64,000 nt of DNA from Falsiroseomonas bella (GCF_003173615.1 NZ_QGNA01000005.1:434001-498000), one strand, 5' to 3'; shown: positions 8,409 through 17,484, counted from the stretch's first letter. Notes: a model not told the origin generated them from the letters alone. Numbers and translations are program-made.

Positions 8409-11400
8409 ATGGCCATCATCGCAGGCACCATCAACGACGATGTCATCACCACCGTGCCCGGGGCGACCAGCCCGGGCGTGAGCGGCACGCCCGGCACGGG
8501 CGCCGACAGCATCCATGGCGATTTCGGGAATGACAGCATCGATGGCGGCGATGGCGACGACACGCTGCTGGGCTCCGCGGGCGCCGACACGCTGGTGGGC
8601 GGCCTCGGCGCGGACAGCCTGCATGGCGGCAGCGGCAACGACCTGCTGGTCTACACCACCGGCAACGACACGCTGAACGGCGACTTCGACAACGACAGCT
8701 TCGACCTCAACGGCACCGGCAACATCGCGGGCGCGCTGTTCATCGGCGGCGCCGGCTACGACCGGGTGGACCTGATCCAGGGCGCGCTGCAGCTGGGGGC
8801 CACGCTGCCCTTCAGCGGGATCGAAGGCCTCGACAGCTACCTGACCGAGTTCCGCGGCACGGCCGGCAACGACAACTACGACTTCCGCCCCTTCGAGATG
8901 TATTCGCCGGGCTTCACCATCCCGGGCGGCGGGCCGATGCCGGTGGAGATCGCCGTGCTGAACGGCGGCAGCGGCAACGACACCGTCTTCGCGCCCAACA
9001 CCAACCTCTCCATCCTGTTCCAGGTGCCGGGCGCGCAGCCCTTCAACCGCATCAACGGCGAGGGCGGCAACGATTCGCTGGTCGGCGGCGACACCTACGA
9101 CCGTCTCGATGGCGGGCTCGATGCCGACACGCTGCTCGGCGGCGGCGCGGCCGATACGCTGCTCGGCGGCGGCGGAAACGACCACCTCGATGGCGGCAGC
9201 GGCAACGACGCGCTGAACGGCGGCGGCGGGCTCGACACGCTCCTTGGCGGCGCCGGCAACGACGGCCTGGACCTGAACAGCGTGGCGAGCCTCGTCGGCA
9301 TGGTGATCGACGGCGGCGCCGACTTCGACAGCGTGGACCTGATCCAGGGCGCGCTGCAGCTCGACACCACGCTGCCCTTCGCGAATGTCGAGCTGCTCGA
9401 CAGCTTCCTCACCGAGTTCCGCGGCACGGCCGGCAACGACAGCTACGACTTCCGCCCCTTCCAGATGTACTCGCCGGGCTTCACCGTCCCGGGCGGCGGG
9501 CCGATGCCGGTGGAGATCGCCGTGCTGAACGGCGGCAGCGGCAACGACACCGTCTTCGCGCCCGACACGGACCTCTCCATCCTGTTCCAGGTGCCGGGCG
9601 CGCAGCCCTTCAACCGCATCAACGGCGAGGGCGGCAACGACTCGCTGGTGGGTGGCGCCAGCTACGACCTCCTCGATGGCGGGCTCGATGCCGACACGCT
9701 GGAGGGCGGCGGGGCGGCGGACACGCTGCTCGGCCAGGTGGGCAACGACAGCCTGTCGGGCGGGACCGGCAATGACCGCCTGGACGGCGGCACGGAGAAC
9801 GACACGCTGGACGGCGGCGCCAACGCCGACAGCCTGGCGGGCGGCACCGGGTCCGACAGCCTGCTTGGCGGAGAGGGCGCCGACACGCTGAACGGCAATG
9901 GCGGCGGCAGCGACACCCAGTTCGGCGGCGGGGGCGACGACTACATCTTCGCCGTGCTCGGCGGCGACAGCGTGGACGGCGGGGCCGGCAACGACACGCT
10001 CGACACCACCGCCTTCGAGGGCGACTACCTGGTGAACCTCGCCACCGGGCTGTCCAACTTCGGCGCCGAGCGGTTCAACGCGGTCGAGGCGGTCATCTCC
10101 GGCATCGGCAACGATACGCTGATGGGCGATGCCGCGGCGAACCTGCTCGATGGCGGGCTCAACAACGACAGGCTCTTCGGCGAGGCGGGCCACGACACGC
10201 TGCTCGGCAATGGCGGCAACGACAGTCTGGAGGGCGGCGCGGACAACGACAGCCTGGGCGGCGGGATCGGCAATGACAGCCTGCTGGGCGGCAGCGGCAG
10301 CGACACGCTGCGGGGCGGCGAGGACGACGACTACCTGAACCCCGGCGACGGCGTGGACGCGCTGTATGGCGAGGGCGGCAACGACGGCTTCGACCTGAAC
10401 GCCATCCTCGACCTGGCCGGCGACACGATCCATGGCGGCGCCGGCAACGACAACGTGGATATGGCGGAGACCTCCGTCCAGCTCGGCTCGACCCTGCCCT
10501 TCGTCGAGATCGAGGTGCTCGACACCTGGTTCACCACCTTCATCGGCACGGCGGGCGCCGACGTCTACGATTTCAGCCCGCTGCGTGCCTACCTGCCGGG
10601 CTTCGCGACCGACTACAACTTCGTCATCGAGACGCGCGGCGGCGACGACCGGGTGGTGTTCGGCAACGCGGCGACCGCGGGCCATGTGCACCAGGCGACG
10701 CTCGAAGACGGCGCGGACACGCTGACCGGCGGCAGCCAGGCGGAACAGGCATGGGGCGGCGCCGGCAATGACAGCCTCGCGGGGAATGGCGGCGAGGACA
10801 CGCTCGATGGCGGCGGCGATGCCGACACGCTGGATGGCGGCGCGGGCAACGACCGGCTGCTCGGCGGCCTCGGCGCCGACCTGCTGCTCGGCGGGACGGA
10901 GGACGACGTGCTGGACGGCGCCGGCGGGGCCGACAGCCTGCATGGCGGCGGCGGCGCAGACAGCCTGAACGGCGGCGAGGATGCCGACACGCTGAACGGC
11001 GGCGGCGGCGCCGACACGCAGCGCGGCGAAGGCGGCGACGACCTGGTCTTCGCCTCCTTCGGGACCGACATGGCGGAGGGCGGCACGGGCGCCGACACGC
11101 TCGACACCGGCAGCTTCACCGGCAACTACCTGGTGGATCTCGACACCGGGCTGACGAATTTCCTGGGCGAGAGCTTCACCGGCTTCGAGGCCATCGTCTC
11201 CGGCATCGGCAACGACACGCTGCGCGGCACCGCGGCGGCGAACCGCATGCTGGGCGGCGATGGCGACGACAGCATCCTCGGTGCCACGGGTCTGGACACG
11301 CTGGAAGGCGGCGCCGGCAACGACCTGCTGTTCGGCGGCCTCGACGCCGACCTGCTGCTCGGCGGGACGGAGAACGACACGCTCGCGGGCGAGGCGGGTG

Positions 11401-13334
11401 CGGACAGCCTGCATGGCGGCGGCGGCGCAGACAGCCTGAACGGCGGCGAGGATGCCGACACGCTGAACGGCGGCGGCGGCGCCGACACGCAGCGCGGCGA
11501 AGGCGGCGACGACCTCGTCTTCGCCTCCCTCGGGACCGACATGGCGGATGGCGGCGCGGGCGCCGACACGCTCGACACCGGCAGCTACGCCGGCAACTAC
11601 CTGGTGGATCTCGACACCGGGCTGACGAACTTCCTCGGCGAGAGCTTCACCGGCTTCGAGGCGATCGTCTCCGGCATCGGCAACGACACGCTGCGCGGCA
11701 CCGCGGCGGCGAACCGCATGCTGGGCAGCCAGGGCGACGACAGCATCCTCGGACGGGCAGGCGCCGACACGCTGGAAGGCCAGGACGGGCATGACAGCCT
11801 GGATGGCGGCGCCGATGCCGATCTGCTGGATGGCGGCATCGGCAATGACAGCGTCGCGGGCAACGCCGCGGGCGACACGCTGACCGGCTTCGACGGCAAC
11901 GACGTGCTGCGCGGCTTCGGCGGCGAGACGCTGCCCGGCGACGAGGACGGCGACGACAGCCTCTCCGGCGGCGCCGGCAACGACCTGGTGCTGGGCGAGG
12001 CGGGCGCCGACACGCTCGATGGCGGCACCGGCGACGACACGCTGGACGGCGGCGAGGGTGGCGACACGCTGGCCGGCGGTGTGGGCGCCGACAGCCTGGC
12101 CGGCGGCGCGGGCGCCGACACGCTGAACGGCGGCGCCGACAACGACACGATGGATGGCGGCGCCGGCAACGACTCGCTCGACGGCAGCGGCACGGGGCTC
12201 GATTCCCTGCTCGGCGGCGCGGATGCCGACACGCTGCGGGGCGGTGCGGGCGACACGCTCGACGGCGGCGCGGGCGCGGACGTGTATGTCTATGCGAGCG
12301 GCGTGGTCATCGCCGACAGCGGCGCGGATGGCGCGCGCGACCTGGTGCGCAGCTCCGTGCTGCTGGGCGAGTTGCCGGTCGGCATCGAGGATCTCGGCCT
12401 GCTCGGCACGCTGCGCCACGGGATCGGCAATGCGCTTGGCAACGTCATCACCGGCAACGGCGCGGCGAACCTGCTGGACGGGCTGGCGGGCGACGACAGC
12501 CTGCAGGGCGCGGCCGGCAACGACCTGCTGGACGGCGGCGCGGGCAGCGACACGCTGGATGGCGGCACCGGCGACGACGTGCTGGTGGGCGGCGCGGGCT
12601 TCGACCTGTTCTTCGTGGACAGCGCACGCGACGTGGTGGTGGACGAGATCGACGCGCCCGGCCATGTGATCGCCACGCTGAACTGGGTGCTGGGCGAGGA
12701 CCTGGCGATGCTGACGCTGTCCGGCGCGGTGGCGCGCTCCGGCACCGGCAATGCGCGCGACAACCTGCTGGTCGGCAGCGTGGTGGACAACCGCCTGTTC
12801 GGCCAGGGCGGCGCGGACACGGTGCAGGGCGGCGCGGGCAACGACGTGCTGCGCGGCGGCACCGGCAACGACCGGGTGCTTGGCGAGGCCGGGCGCGACA
12901 CGCTCTACGGCGATGCCGGCGACGACACGCTGGAGGGCGGCGCGGAGAACGATGCGCTGAACGGCGGCACCGGCAATGACGTGCTGGTCGGCGGCGCGGG
13001 CGCCGACGTGCTCTCGGGCAATGCGGGCGCGGACATCTTCCACCTGGCGGTGGATCCGCTGGCGGTGGATCGCGTGGCGGATTTCAGCGCGGCCACGGGC
13101 GACGAGGTGGTGATGTTCGGGACCGGGCTGGCGGCGGGGGCGCTGGATCCGCTGGCCTTCGCCTCGAACACCTCCGGCCTCGCCACCACCGCCGCGCATC
13201 GGCTGATCTACGAGACGGATGCGGGCCGGCTGTGGTTCGACGCCGACGGCAGCGCCGCGGCGGAGAGCCGCGTCCTGGTGGCGACCTTCGCGGGCAACCC
13301 GGCGGTCACCGCCGCCGACATCCTGATCGGCTGA
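8409..13334 (+). CDS. RTX-D: large calcium-binding repeat protein (1641 aa)
   Basis: The product starts MAIIAGTINDDVITT and is an array of GGxGNDxL calcium-binding repeats with inserted beta domains. Two segmental duplications lie inside it: a YDFRPF/MYSPGF domain of about 130 residues appears twice, and a DTQRGEGGDDLVFAS/LVDLDTGLTNFLG domain of about 110 residues appears twice (a related copy is present upstream). The C-terminal 220 residues match RTX-A and RTX-C and end AVTAADILIG, an acidic residue followed by hydrophobic residues as in type I secretion signals. No enzyme motif was seen. It is the last gene of the tandem RTX run and converges with the DUF3072 gene 23 bases beyond. The 207-base gap before it contains no recognisable gene. 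Confidence 0.9.
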   Translation: MAIIAGTINDDVITTVPGATSPGVSGTPGTGADSIHGDFGNDSIDGGDGDDTLLGSAGADTLVGGLGADSLHGGSGNDLLVYTTGNDTLNGDFDNDSFDLNGTGNIAGALFIGGAGYDRVDLIQGALQLGATLPFSGIEGLDSYLTEFRGTAGNDNYDFRPFEMYSPGFTIPGGGPMPVEIAVLNGGSGNDTVFAPNTNLSILFQVPGAQPFNRINGEGGNDSLVGGDTYDRLDGGLDADTLLGGGAADTLLGGGGNDHLDGGSGNDALNGGGGLDTLLGGAGNDGLDLNSVASLVGMVIDGGADFDSVDLIQGALQLDTTLPFANVELLDSFLTEFRGTAGNDSYDFRPFQMYSPGFTVPGGGPMPVEIAVLNGGSGNDTVFAPDTDLSILFQVPGAQPFNRINGEGGNDSLVGGASYDLLDGGLDADTLEGGGAADTLLGQVGNDSLSGGTGNDRLDGGTENDTLDGGANADSLAGGTGSDSLLGGEGADTLNGNGGGSDTQFGGGGDDYIFAVLGGDSVDGGAGNDTLDTTAFEGDYLVNLATGLSNFGAERFNAVEAVISGIGNDTLMGDAAANLLDGGLNNDRLFGEAGHDTLLGNGGNDSLEGGADNDSLGGGIGNDSLLGGSGSDTLRGGEDDDYLNPGDGVDALYGEGGNDGFDLNAILDLAGDTIHGGAGNDNVDMAETSVQLGSTLPFVEIEVLDTWFTTFIGTAGADVYDFSPLRAYLPGFATDYNFVIETRGGDDRVVFGNAATAGHVHQATLEDGADTLTGGSQAEQAWGGAGNDSLAGNGGEDTLDGGGDADTLDGGAGNDRLLGGLGADLLLGGTEDDVLDGAGGADSLHGGGGADSLNGGEDADTLNGGGGADTQRGEGGDDLVFASFGTDMAEGGTGADTLDTGSFTGNYLVDLDTGLTNFLGESFTGFEAIVSGIGNDTLRGTAAANRMLGGDGDDSILGATGLDTLEGGAGNDLLFGGLDADLLLGGTENDTLAGEAGADSLHGGGGADSLNGGEDADTLNGGGGADTQRGEGGDDLVFASLGTDMADGGAGADTLDTGSYAGNYLVDLDTGLTNFLGESFTGFEAIVSGIGNDTLRGTAAANRMLGSQGDDSILGRAGADTLEGQDGHDSLDGGADADLLDGGIGNDSVAGNAAGDTLTGFDGNDVLRGFGGETLPGDEDGDDSLSGGAGNDLVLGEAGADTLDGGTGDDTLDGGEGGDTLAGGVGADSLAGGAGADTLNGGADNDTMDGGAGNDSLDGSGTGLDSLLGGADADTLRGGAGDTLDGGAGADVYVYASGVVIADSGADGARDLVRSSVLLGELPVGIEDLGLLGTLRHGIGNALGNVITGNGAANLLDGLAGDDSLQGAAGNDLLDGGAGSDTLDGGTGDDVLVGGAGFDLFFVDSARDVVVDEIDAPGHVIATLNWVLGEDLAMLTLSGAVARSGTGNARDNLLVGSVVDNRLFGQGGADTVQGGAGNDVLRGGTGNDRVLGEAGRDTLYGDAGDDTLEGGAENDALNGGTGNDVLVGGAGADVLSGNAGADIFHLAVDPLAVDRVADFSAATGDEVVMFGTGLAAGALDPLAFASNTSGLATTAAHRLIYETDAGRLWFDADGSAAAESRVLVATFAGNPAVTAADILIG
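8766..9734 (+). repeat. Internal segmental duplication in RTX-D (about 400 bp, offset 567)
   Basis: The block beginning GTGGACCTGATCCAGGGCGC near 8766 and running to about 9167 is repeated from about 9333 to 9734. The encoded VDLIQGALQL, EFRGTAGND, GGGPMPVEIAVLNGGSGND and FQVPGAQPFNRINGEGGND stretches are nearly identical in both copies. Confidence 0.85.
10932..11727 (+). repeat. Second internal duplication in RTX-D (about 325 bp, offset 471)
   Basis: The segment from about 10932 to 11256 recurs from about 11403 to 11727. Both copies encode DSLHGGGGADSLNGGEDAD, GADTQRGEGGDDLVFAS and NYLVDLDTGLTNFLGESF with only a few substitutions. Confidence 0.85.
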
Positions 13335-13357
13335 ACGGGGCCGCGCGCGGCCGCGGC

Positions 13358-13603
13358 TCAGCCGCCGCGGCCGGTCTTCTCCTGCAGTTCGTCGATGCGG
13401 CGCGAGGCCTCAGCCTTGGTCAGGCCGGGGTCGAACGCCTCGCCCGCCTCCTCGCAGAGCGTCTTGAGGTAGGAGGCCTGGGCGCCGGTCATGCGCTCGT
13501 CGCCGGTGGTCCAGTCCTCCGGGTCCTTGATGGTGTTGGAGCCGGGATCGGGATCGGTCTTGGGATTGGGCGGGTGGGCCTGTTCCTGCCGCGGCTTTGC
13601 CAT
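13358..13603 (-). CDS. DUF3072 family small protein
   Basis: The 81-residue product contains the family core DPEDWTTGDERMTGAQASYL, then KTLCEEAGEAFDPGLTKAEASRRIDELQ, preceded by a basic, proline-rich N-terminus. DUF3072 proteins are small and soluble and have no established function; the second half resembles the C-terminal helical motif that occurs in several bacterial small proteins. GAGGAG lies at normal spacing before the ATG at 13603. It is 75 bases downstream of the GntR gene on the same strand, so it may be the last gene of that unit, though it has its own ribosome-binding site. Confidence 0.85.
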   Translation of the reverse strand: MAKPRQEQAHPPNPKTDPDPGSNTIKDPEDWTTGDERMTGAQASYLKTLCEEAGEAFDPGLTKAEASRRIDELQEKTGRGG

Positions 13604-13678
13604 GGGGTGCTCCTCAGCTGTGCCGAGGCGGAACGCGGCGCGGCGGTTTGCGTTCCCGCTCTGTTCGTGGCGGCGTGC

Positions 13679-14398
13679 TCAGTCCAGGCGCGCGAGGTAG
13701 CGGTGCATGCGCGTGTCCACCCAGGTGACGCGGCGTTCCACCGGGCGGTCGGCCAGGTCGAAGGCGATGCGCTGGATCTCCAGCACCGGCGCGCCGGGCC
13801 AGAGGCGCATCTTCGCGGCCTGCGCCTCGTCCGCCGCGACGGCGCCGAGGCGTTCCTCCGCGCGGCCGATCGTGACGCCGTGGTCGCGCTGGTAGAGCAC
13901 GTAGAGCTCGTCCTCCATCTCCTGCAGCAGCGGCAGCGCGAAGCGCGGGAAGCGCTCGGCCGGCAGCAGGATGCGTTCCAGGATGACGGGTTGTGCGGCG
14001 AGCGCGCGGATGCGCTCCACGCGGTGCACCGGCGCGCCTTCGGCGAGGTCGAGTGCCGCGGCCTGCTCCGCGGTGGCGGGGCCAGTGCGGAAATCGAGGA
14101 CGAGGCTGGTGGGCTCGTGCTTGCGGTCGGCCAGGTCGTGGATGCGGAAGAAGTGGAACAGCGCGCGCTCGCTGGTCTGCGCGGCGACATAGGTGCCGCG
14201 GCCCTGGCGGCGCTCGATCAGCCGGCGGCGCTCGAGCGCGGTCAGCGCCTTGCGCACCGTGCCGGGCGAGACGCCAAGTTCCGCCGCAAGCTCAGGCTCC
14301 GGCGGGATGAGCGCGCCCGGCGCCCAGACGCCTTCCGCGATGCGCTGCGTCAGGATCTCTTCCGTCTGGGCGTAGAGCGGGCGGCGCGCGAGGTTCAT
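13679..14398 (-). CDS. GntR family (HutC/UTRA type) transcriptional regulator
   Basis: The 239-residue product has an N-terminal winged helix of GntR type: PLYAQTEEILTQRIAEGVW, then GALIPPEPELAAELGVSPGTVRKAL and ERRQGRGTYVA. From about residue 95 it continues as a UTRA ligand-binding domain (EPTSLVLDFRTG, VHRVERIRAL, RVTWVDTRMHRYLARL). UTRA proteins are usually repressors released by a small-molecule ligand tied to the neighbouring pathway. Its ATG overlaps the stop of the upstream thiamine-diphosphate enzyme gene by 4 bases, so the two are co-translated. The palindrome at 16032-16054, upstream of that enzyme and of the divergent succinate dehydrogenase-like genes, resembles the spaced CTTGT...ACAAG operators of HutC-type regulators and is its likely target. 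Confidence 0.9.
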   Translation of the reverse strand: MNLARRPLYAQTEEILTQRIAEGVWAPGALIPPEPELAAELGVSPGTVRKALTALERRRLIERRQGRGTYVAAQTSERALFHFFRIHDLADRKHEPTSLVLDFRTGPATAEQAAALDLAEGAPVHRVERIRALAAQPVILERILLPAERFPRFALPLLQEMEDELYVLYQRDHGVTIGRAEERLGAVAADEAQAAKMRLWPGAPVLEIQRIAFDLADRPVERRVTWVDTRMHRYLARLD

Positions 14399-16011
14399 CT
14401 CTTCAGCGCAGGCGCGGGCTGGCCCTCGATGACGACGTTGACCACCGCGGGCTTGCCGCTGGCGAAGGCGCGGGCCAGGGCGGGCGCGAGATCGGCGGCG
14501 CGCTCCACGAACTCGCCATGGCCGCCGAGCGCGGTCGCGATCAGGTCGTAGCGCGTGCCGGGTGCAAGCTCGCAGCCATGCGCGCGGTTGGCGCCGTAGT
14601 CGCGGACCTGGATCTGGTATTCGGCGTTCCAGCGGCTGTCATTGCCGACGACGCAGACGAAGGGCATGCCGTGGCGCGCGGCGGTGTCGAGCTCCGCCAT
14701 GTGGAAGCCGAAGGAGCCGTCGCCCATCATGGCCAGCGTCGGCCGGCCGGTGGCGGCGCGCGCGCCGATCGCGAAGGGCGTGCCCGCGCCGATCGCGCCG
14801 GCCACGCCGTTCGTGATCTTCGTTCGTGCTCGGACGATGGCCTGGCCCCATTGCCCAACCTCGCCGCCGTCGCAGACGAAGATGGCGTCGGGCTGCGCGG
14901 CGAGGGCCGCGTCCACGGCGAAGGCGAGCGTCGCGGGGTGGATCGCGCCCTCCGGCGCGCCGCGATGCGCGGACCAGGATGCGGGGCGGTAGGCGACGGT
15001 GTCGCGCGTATGCGCGGCCCAGCCCTCCTGCGCGGGCACGCGGCGCGCGGCCTGCGTCAGGGCGGCGACGGCGGAGGCGGGATCGGCGATGGCGGCGAGG
15101 ACCAGGCGCTCGCCGAGCAGGCGCTGCGCGCGGCCGAGCATCTCGGCCTCGGGGTCCAGCGCGACGAGGCGCGCGCCCTTGGCGGGGCGGCCGAAGCGCG
15201 TGGTGAAGTCCAGAGCCTTTCCGAGCAGCACGATCAGGTCGCTCTCTGGCAGCAGTTCCAGCAGCGCGCCGAGCGTGGGATCGGCGAGGCCGCGTGGCGA
15301 GTTCATCGGGATCGCGGGCAGGCCGATGGCCGCCTCCAGCGCGGCGAGCGCGGCCATGCCGGCCGGCGTGATCAGCGAGGGCGGCGCGATCAGCAGCGGG
15401 CGCGCGGCGCCGGCGATGAGATCGGCGACGAAGCCGGCGGTGGCGGCGGGGAGCGGCATGGGCTTCGCGCCGAAATCGGCCGCGTCGGGCAACCGAACGT
15501 CCGAAAGAATCTCGGCCTCGATGAGGTCGGTGGGCAGGCTGAGATGGACGGGGCCGGGGCGGCCGGAGAGCGCGGTGCGGCAGGCGCGGGCGACATCGGC
15601 GGCGAGGCCCTCGGCAGTCTGCGCGGTCCAGGACGCCTTCGTCACCGGCGCGGCCATCGCGGCCTGGGGCAGTTCCTGGAAGGCGCCGTTGCCGAGCTCC
15701 GCCAGCGGCGCGTGGCCGGAGAGCAGCAGCACCGGAACCTCGCCGGCCAGCGCGGTCGGCAGCGCGGCGGCCGCATTCGCGTGCCCCTGCCCGCCCGTCA
15801 CCATCGCCACGCCGACCTGGCCGGTGATGCGGGCATAGGCGTCGGCCATGTGGACCGCGGCGGCCTCGTGCCGCGTGTGGACGATCTCGATGCCGCTGCC
15901 GACCAGCGCGTCATAGACCTCCATGATGTGGTTGCCCGAGAGGCTGAAGATGCGGGTGACACCCGCCGCCTTCAGGCCGCGGACCAGCAGGTCGGCGCCG
16001 CGCTGTTTCAT
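14395..16011 (-). CDS. Thiamine-diphosphate-dependent enzyme (acetolactate synthase-like)
   Basis: The 538-residue product has the three-domain layout of the acetolactate synthase/benzoylformate decarboxylase family. The N-terminal pyrimidine domain carries the cofactor-activating glutamate (HTRHEAAAVHMADAYAR, Glu49). A central domain follows, and the C-terminal diphosphate domain contains GDGSFGFHMAEL, ending about 28 residues later in GNDSRW. The reaction cannot be read from sequence: carboligase, decarboxylase or acyl-transferring members look alike, and there is no partner small subunit nearby. The frame is open to an ATG at 16056, but that start would lie across the palindromic operator, and ATG 16011 is preceded by GGAG and begins MKQRGADLLVRGL as relatives do. 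It is translationally coupled to the GntR gene and divergent from the Sdh-like genes. Confidence 0.85.
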   Translation of the reverse strand: MKQRGADLLVRGLKAAGVTRIFSLSGNHIMEVYDALVGSGIEIVHTRHEAAAVHMADAYARITGQVGVAMVTGGQGHANAAAALPTALAGEVPVLLLSGHAPLAELGNGAFQELPQAAMAAPVTKASWTAQTAEGLAADVARACRTALSGRPGPVHLSLPTDLIEAEILSDVRLPDAADFGAKPMPLPAATAGFVADLIAGAARPLLIAPPSLITPAGMAALAALEAAIGLPAIPMNSPRGLADPTLGALLELLPESDLIVLLGKALDFTTRFGRPAKGARLVALDPEAEMLGRAQRLLGERLVLAAIADPASAVAALTQAARRVPAQEGWAAHTRDTVAYRPASWSAHRGAPEGAIHPATLAFAVDAALAAQPDAIFVCDGGEVGQWGQAIVRARTKITNGVAGAIGAGTPFAIGARAATGRPTLAMMGDGSFGFHMAELDTAARHGMPFVCVVGNDSRWNAEYQIQVRDYGANRAHGCELAPGTRYDLIATALGGHGEFVERAADLAPALARAFASGKPAVVNVVIEGQPAPALKR

Positions 16012-16031
16012 TTTGTGGACACTCCGCATGG

Positions 16032-16054
16032 GGTCTTGTGTCTTATACAAGACC
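16032..16054. promoter_or_regulatory. Palindromic operator between divergent units, probable GntR site
   Basis: GGTCTTGT (16032-16039) and ACAAGACC (16047-16054) are perfect inverted arms around a 7-base spacer. A second overlapping symmetry, GTCTT-ATAC-AAGAC, is nested inside. The site lies 20 bases upstream of the minus-strand enzyme start (16011) and 16 bases upstream of the plus-strand start (16071), so one bound dimer could control both directions. Assignment to the GntR product is inference from position and from its resemblance to HutC-type sites. Confidence 0.7.
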
Positions 16055-16070
16055 ATGCAATCCCTTGATC

Positions 16071-16802
16071 ATGCAAGAGACGCTGAAGGTCTCGGTGTGG
16101 CGGGGGGACGGCGAAGGCGGCGCCTTCCAGGATTTCCGCGTGCCGGCGCAGGCCAACCAGACGGTGCTGGACGTGGTCACCCACATCCAGCGGGAGCTCG
16201 ATCCCACCCTCGCCTATCGCTTCGCCTGCCGCGTCGGCATGTGCGGCAGCTGCGCCATGGTGGTGAACGGGCGCGCACGCTGGACGTGCCGGACGCATGT
16301 GCGGAAGGTGGTGCAGGACGGGCGGCTGGAACTGCGGCCGCTGGCGAATTTGCCGGTGATCCGCGACCTGGCGACCGACATGGCGCCCTTCTTCGACAAA
16401 TGGGCGCGCGCGAAGGGCACCTTCCAGCCGAAGGATTCGGCCGACGGCGCGGTGCCGGAGGAATTCCATGTGGTCCCGCCATCCTCGGCCAAGCGGCAGG
16501 CGGCGGATGCGGGGATCGAGTGCATCGGCTGCGGCGTGTGCTACGCCAGCTGCGACATCGTGGCCTGGAACGGCGCGTATCTCGGGCCGGCCGCGCTCAA
16601 CCGCGCCTGGACGCTGGTGAACGACGTGCGCGACGGTGCGCGGCGGGACCGGCTGGATGCGGTGGCGGGCGATGCGGGCTGCCATGCCTGCCACTCGACC
16701 CAATCCTGCACCGAGCGCTGCCCGAAGGGTATTGATCCCTCCGGCGCCATCGCGGGGCTGAAGCGCACGTTGTTCTGGGGCATGTTCGGGCTCGACCGAT
16801 GA
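16071..16802 (+). CDS. Succinate dehydrogenase/fumarate reductase-like iron-sulfur subunit
   Basis: The 243-residue product matches SdhB/FrdB. Cys53, Cys58, Cys61 and Cys73 (CRVGMCGSC plus TCR) fit the plant-type [2Fe-2S] domain. Cys151, 154, 157 and 161 (CIGCGVCYASC) and Cys204, 207, 213 and 217 (CHACHSTQSCTERCP) fit the ligands of the [4Fe-4S] and [3Fe-4S] clusters. It would pass electrons between the flavoprotein encoded at 20601 and the membrane subunits that follow. ATG 16071 is chosen over upstream in-frame codons because those lie in the operator. The stop overlaps the next start. The unusual context (GntR control, dehydratase and exporter in the same run) suggests a dedicated catabolic complex rather than the TCA-cycle enzyme. 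Confidence 0.9.
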   Translation: MQETLKVSVWRGDGEGGAFQDFRVPAQANQTVLDVVTHIQRELDPTLAYRFACRVGMCGSCAMVVNGRARWTCRTHVRKVVQDGRLELRPLANLPVIRDLATDMAPFFDKWARAKGTFQPKDSADGAVPEEFHVVPPSSAKRQAADAGIECIGCGVCYASCDIVAWNGAYLGPAALNRAWTLVNDVRDGARRDRLDAVAGDAGCHACHSTQSCTERCPKGIDPSGAIAGLKRTLFWGMFGLDR

Positions 16803-17140
16803 GCGCGCGCGGGCAGCAACACCTTTGGGTCGCGCAGCGCGTCACGGCGATGATTCTGGGCGTCGCGGTCGTCGTGCATCTGGTCACGATCCTCGTCGCG
16901 GTACGCGGCGGGCTGAGTGCCGCGGAGATCATCGGGCGCGTCAGCGGCAACGAGGCCTGGCTGATGTTCTACGCGGTCTTCGCGCTGGCGGCGGGGCTGC
17001 ATGGCGCGATCGGGCTGCGCGGCATCGCGGCGGAGTGGCTGGGCTGGCGCGGGCGGCGCTTCGACCTGGCCTGGCTGGCGATCGGGCTGCTCACCGCGGC
17101 CTTCGGCATCCGCGCGGCGGCGGGGCTCTACGCGGCATGA
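16799..17140 (+). CDS. Succinate dehydrogenase-like membrane anchor subunit (first)
   Basis: The 113-residue product has three hydrophobic segments (about residues 13-35, 52-75 and 88-110), the size and layout of Sdh/Frd membrane anchors. HLVTILVAV and GLHGAIGLRGI contain histidines placed like heme or quinone ligands in such subunits. The ATG overlaps the iron-sulfur stop (ATGA) and its own stop overlaps the next start in the same way, so the three subunits are tightly coupled. Similarity is by pattern rather than by long identity, so the exact subunit letter is not assigned. Confidence 0.75.
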   Translation: MSARGQQHLWVAQRVTAMILGVAVVVHLVTILVAVRGGLSAAEIIGRVSGNEAWLMFYAVFALAAGLHGAIGLRGIAAEWLGWRGRRFDLAWLAIGLLTAAFGIRAAAGLYAA

Positions 17141-17484
17141 GGATCGACACGCGGCCACGGTCGCATCCGACCTACATCGCCTTCCTGGTGCACCGGATCT
17201 CCGGCCTGCTGCTGGCGCTGTTCCTGCCGCTGCATTTCTGGGCGCTGTCGCGCGCGATCCAGGGCGAGGCGGCGCTCGAGAACTTCCTGCGCTGGACCGA
17301 CAACGGGCTCGTCAAGGCGAGCGAGACGCTGCTGGTGATCCTGCTGGCTGCGCATCTCGCGGGCGGCCTGCGCGTGCTGGCGCTGGAATTTCTGGGGTGG
17401 CGCAGTTCGCAGAAGACGCTGGTCGCGGCCTCTGCCGGCGTGTCGCTCGCGGCGGGCCTGCTGTTCCTTCTGAATGTCGGCTGA
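17137..17484 (+). CDS. Succinate dehydrogenase-like cytochrome b subunit (second)
   Basis: The 115-residue product contains RPRSHPTYIAFLVHRISGLLL, read as SHPTYIAF followed by HRISGLLL, the H-R-x-[ST]-G signature of SdhC-type cytochrome b subunits. Later AAHLAGGLRVLALEF provides a second conserved histidine in a membrane helix, the usual axial ligand pair for heme b. Three membrane segments are evident. The start was chosen at 17137, where ATGA overlaps the preceding stop; the longer open frame to 16825 lies across the previous gene. With the preceding two genes it forms the membrane arm plus iron-sulfur subunit, but the flavoprotein is encoded 3 kb further on. The C-terminus overlaps the exporter gene by 11 bases. 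Confidence 0.85.
   Translation: MRIDTRPRSHPTYIAFLVHRISGLLLALFLPLHFWALSRAIQGEAALENFLRWTDNGLVKASETLLVILLAAHLAGGLRVLALEFLGWRSSQKTLVAASAGVSLAAGLLFLLNVG

Noticed and set aside
1677-13334. CRISPR array among the periodic GC-rich repeats
   Set aside because: The periodicity is 27 bases, encoding nonapeptides in frame, with no unique spacers and no cas genes.
14395-16056. Start of the ThDP enzyme at 16056
   Set aside because: It would place the start codon across the palindromic operator and add residues not seen in the family; ATG 16011 has a proper GGAG.
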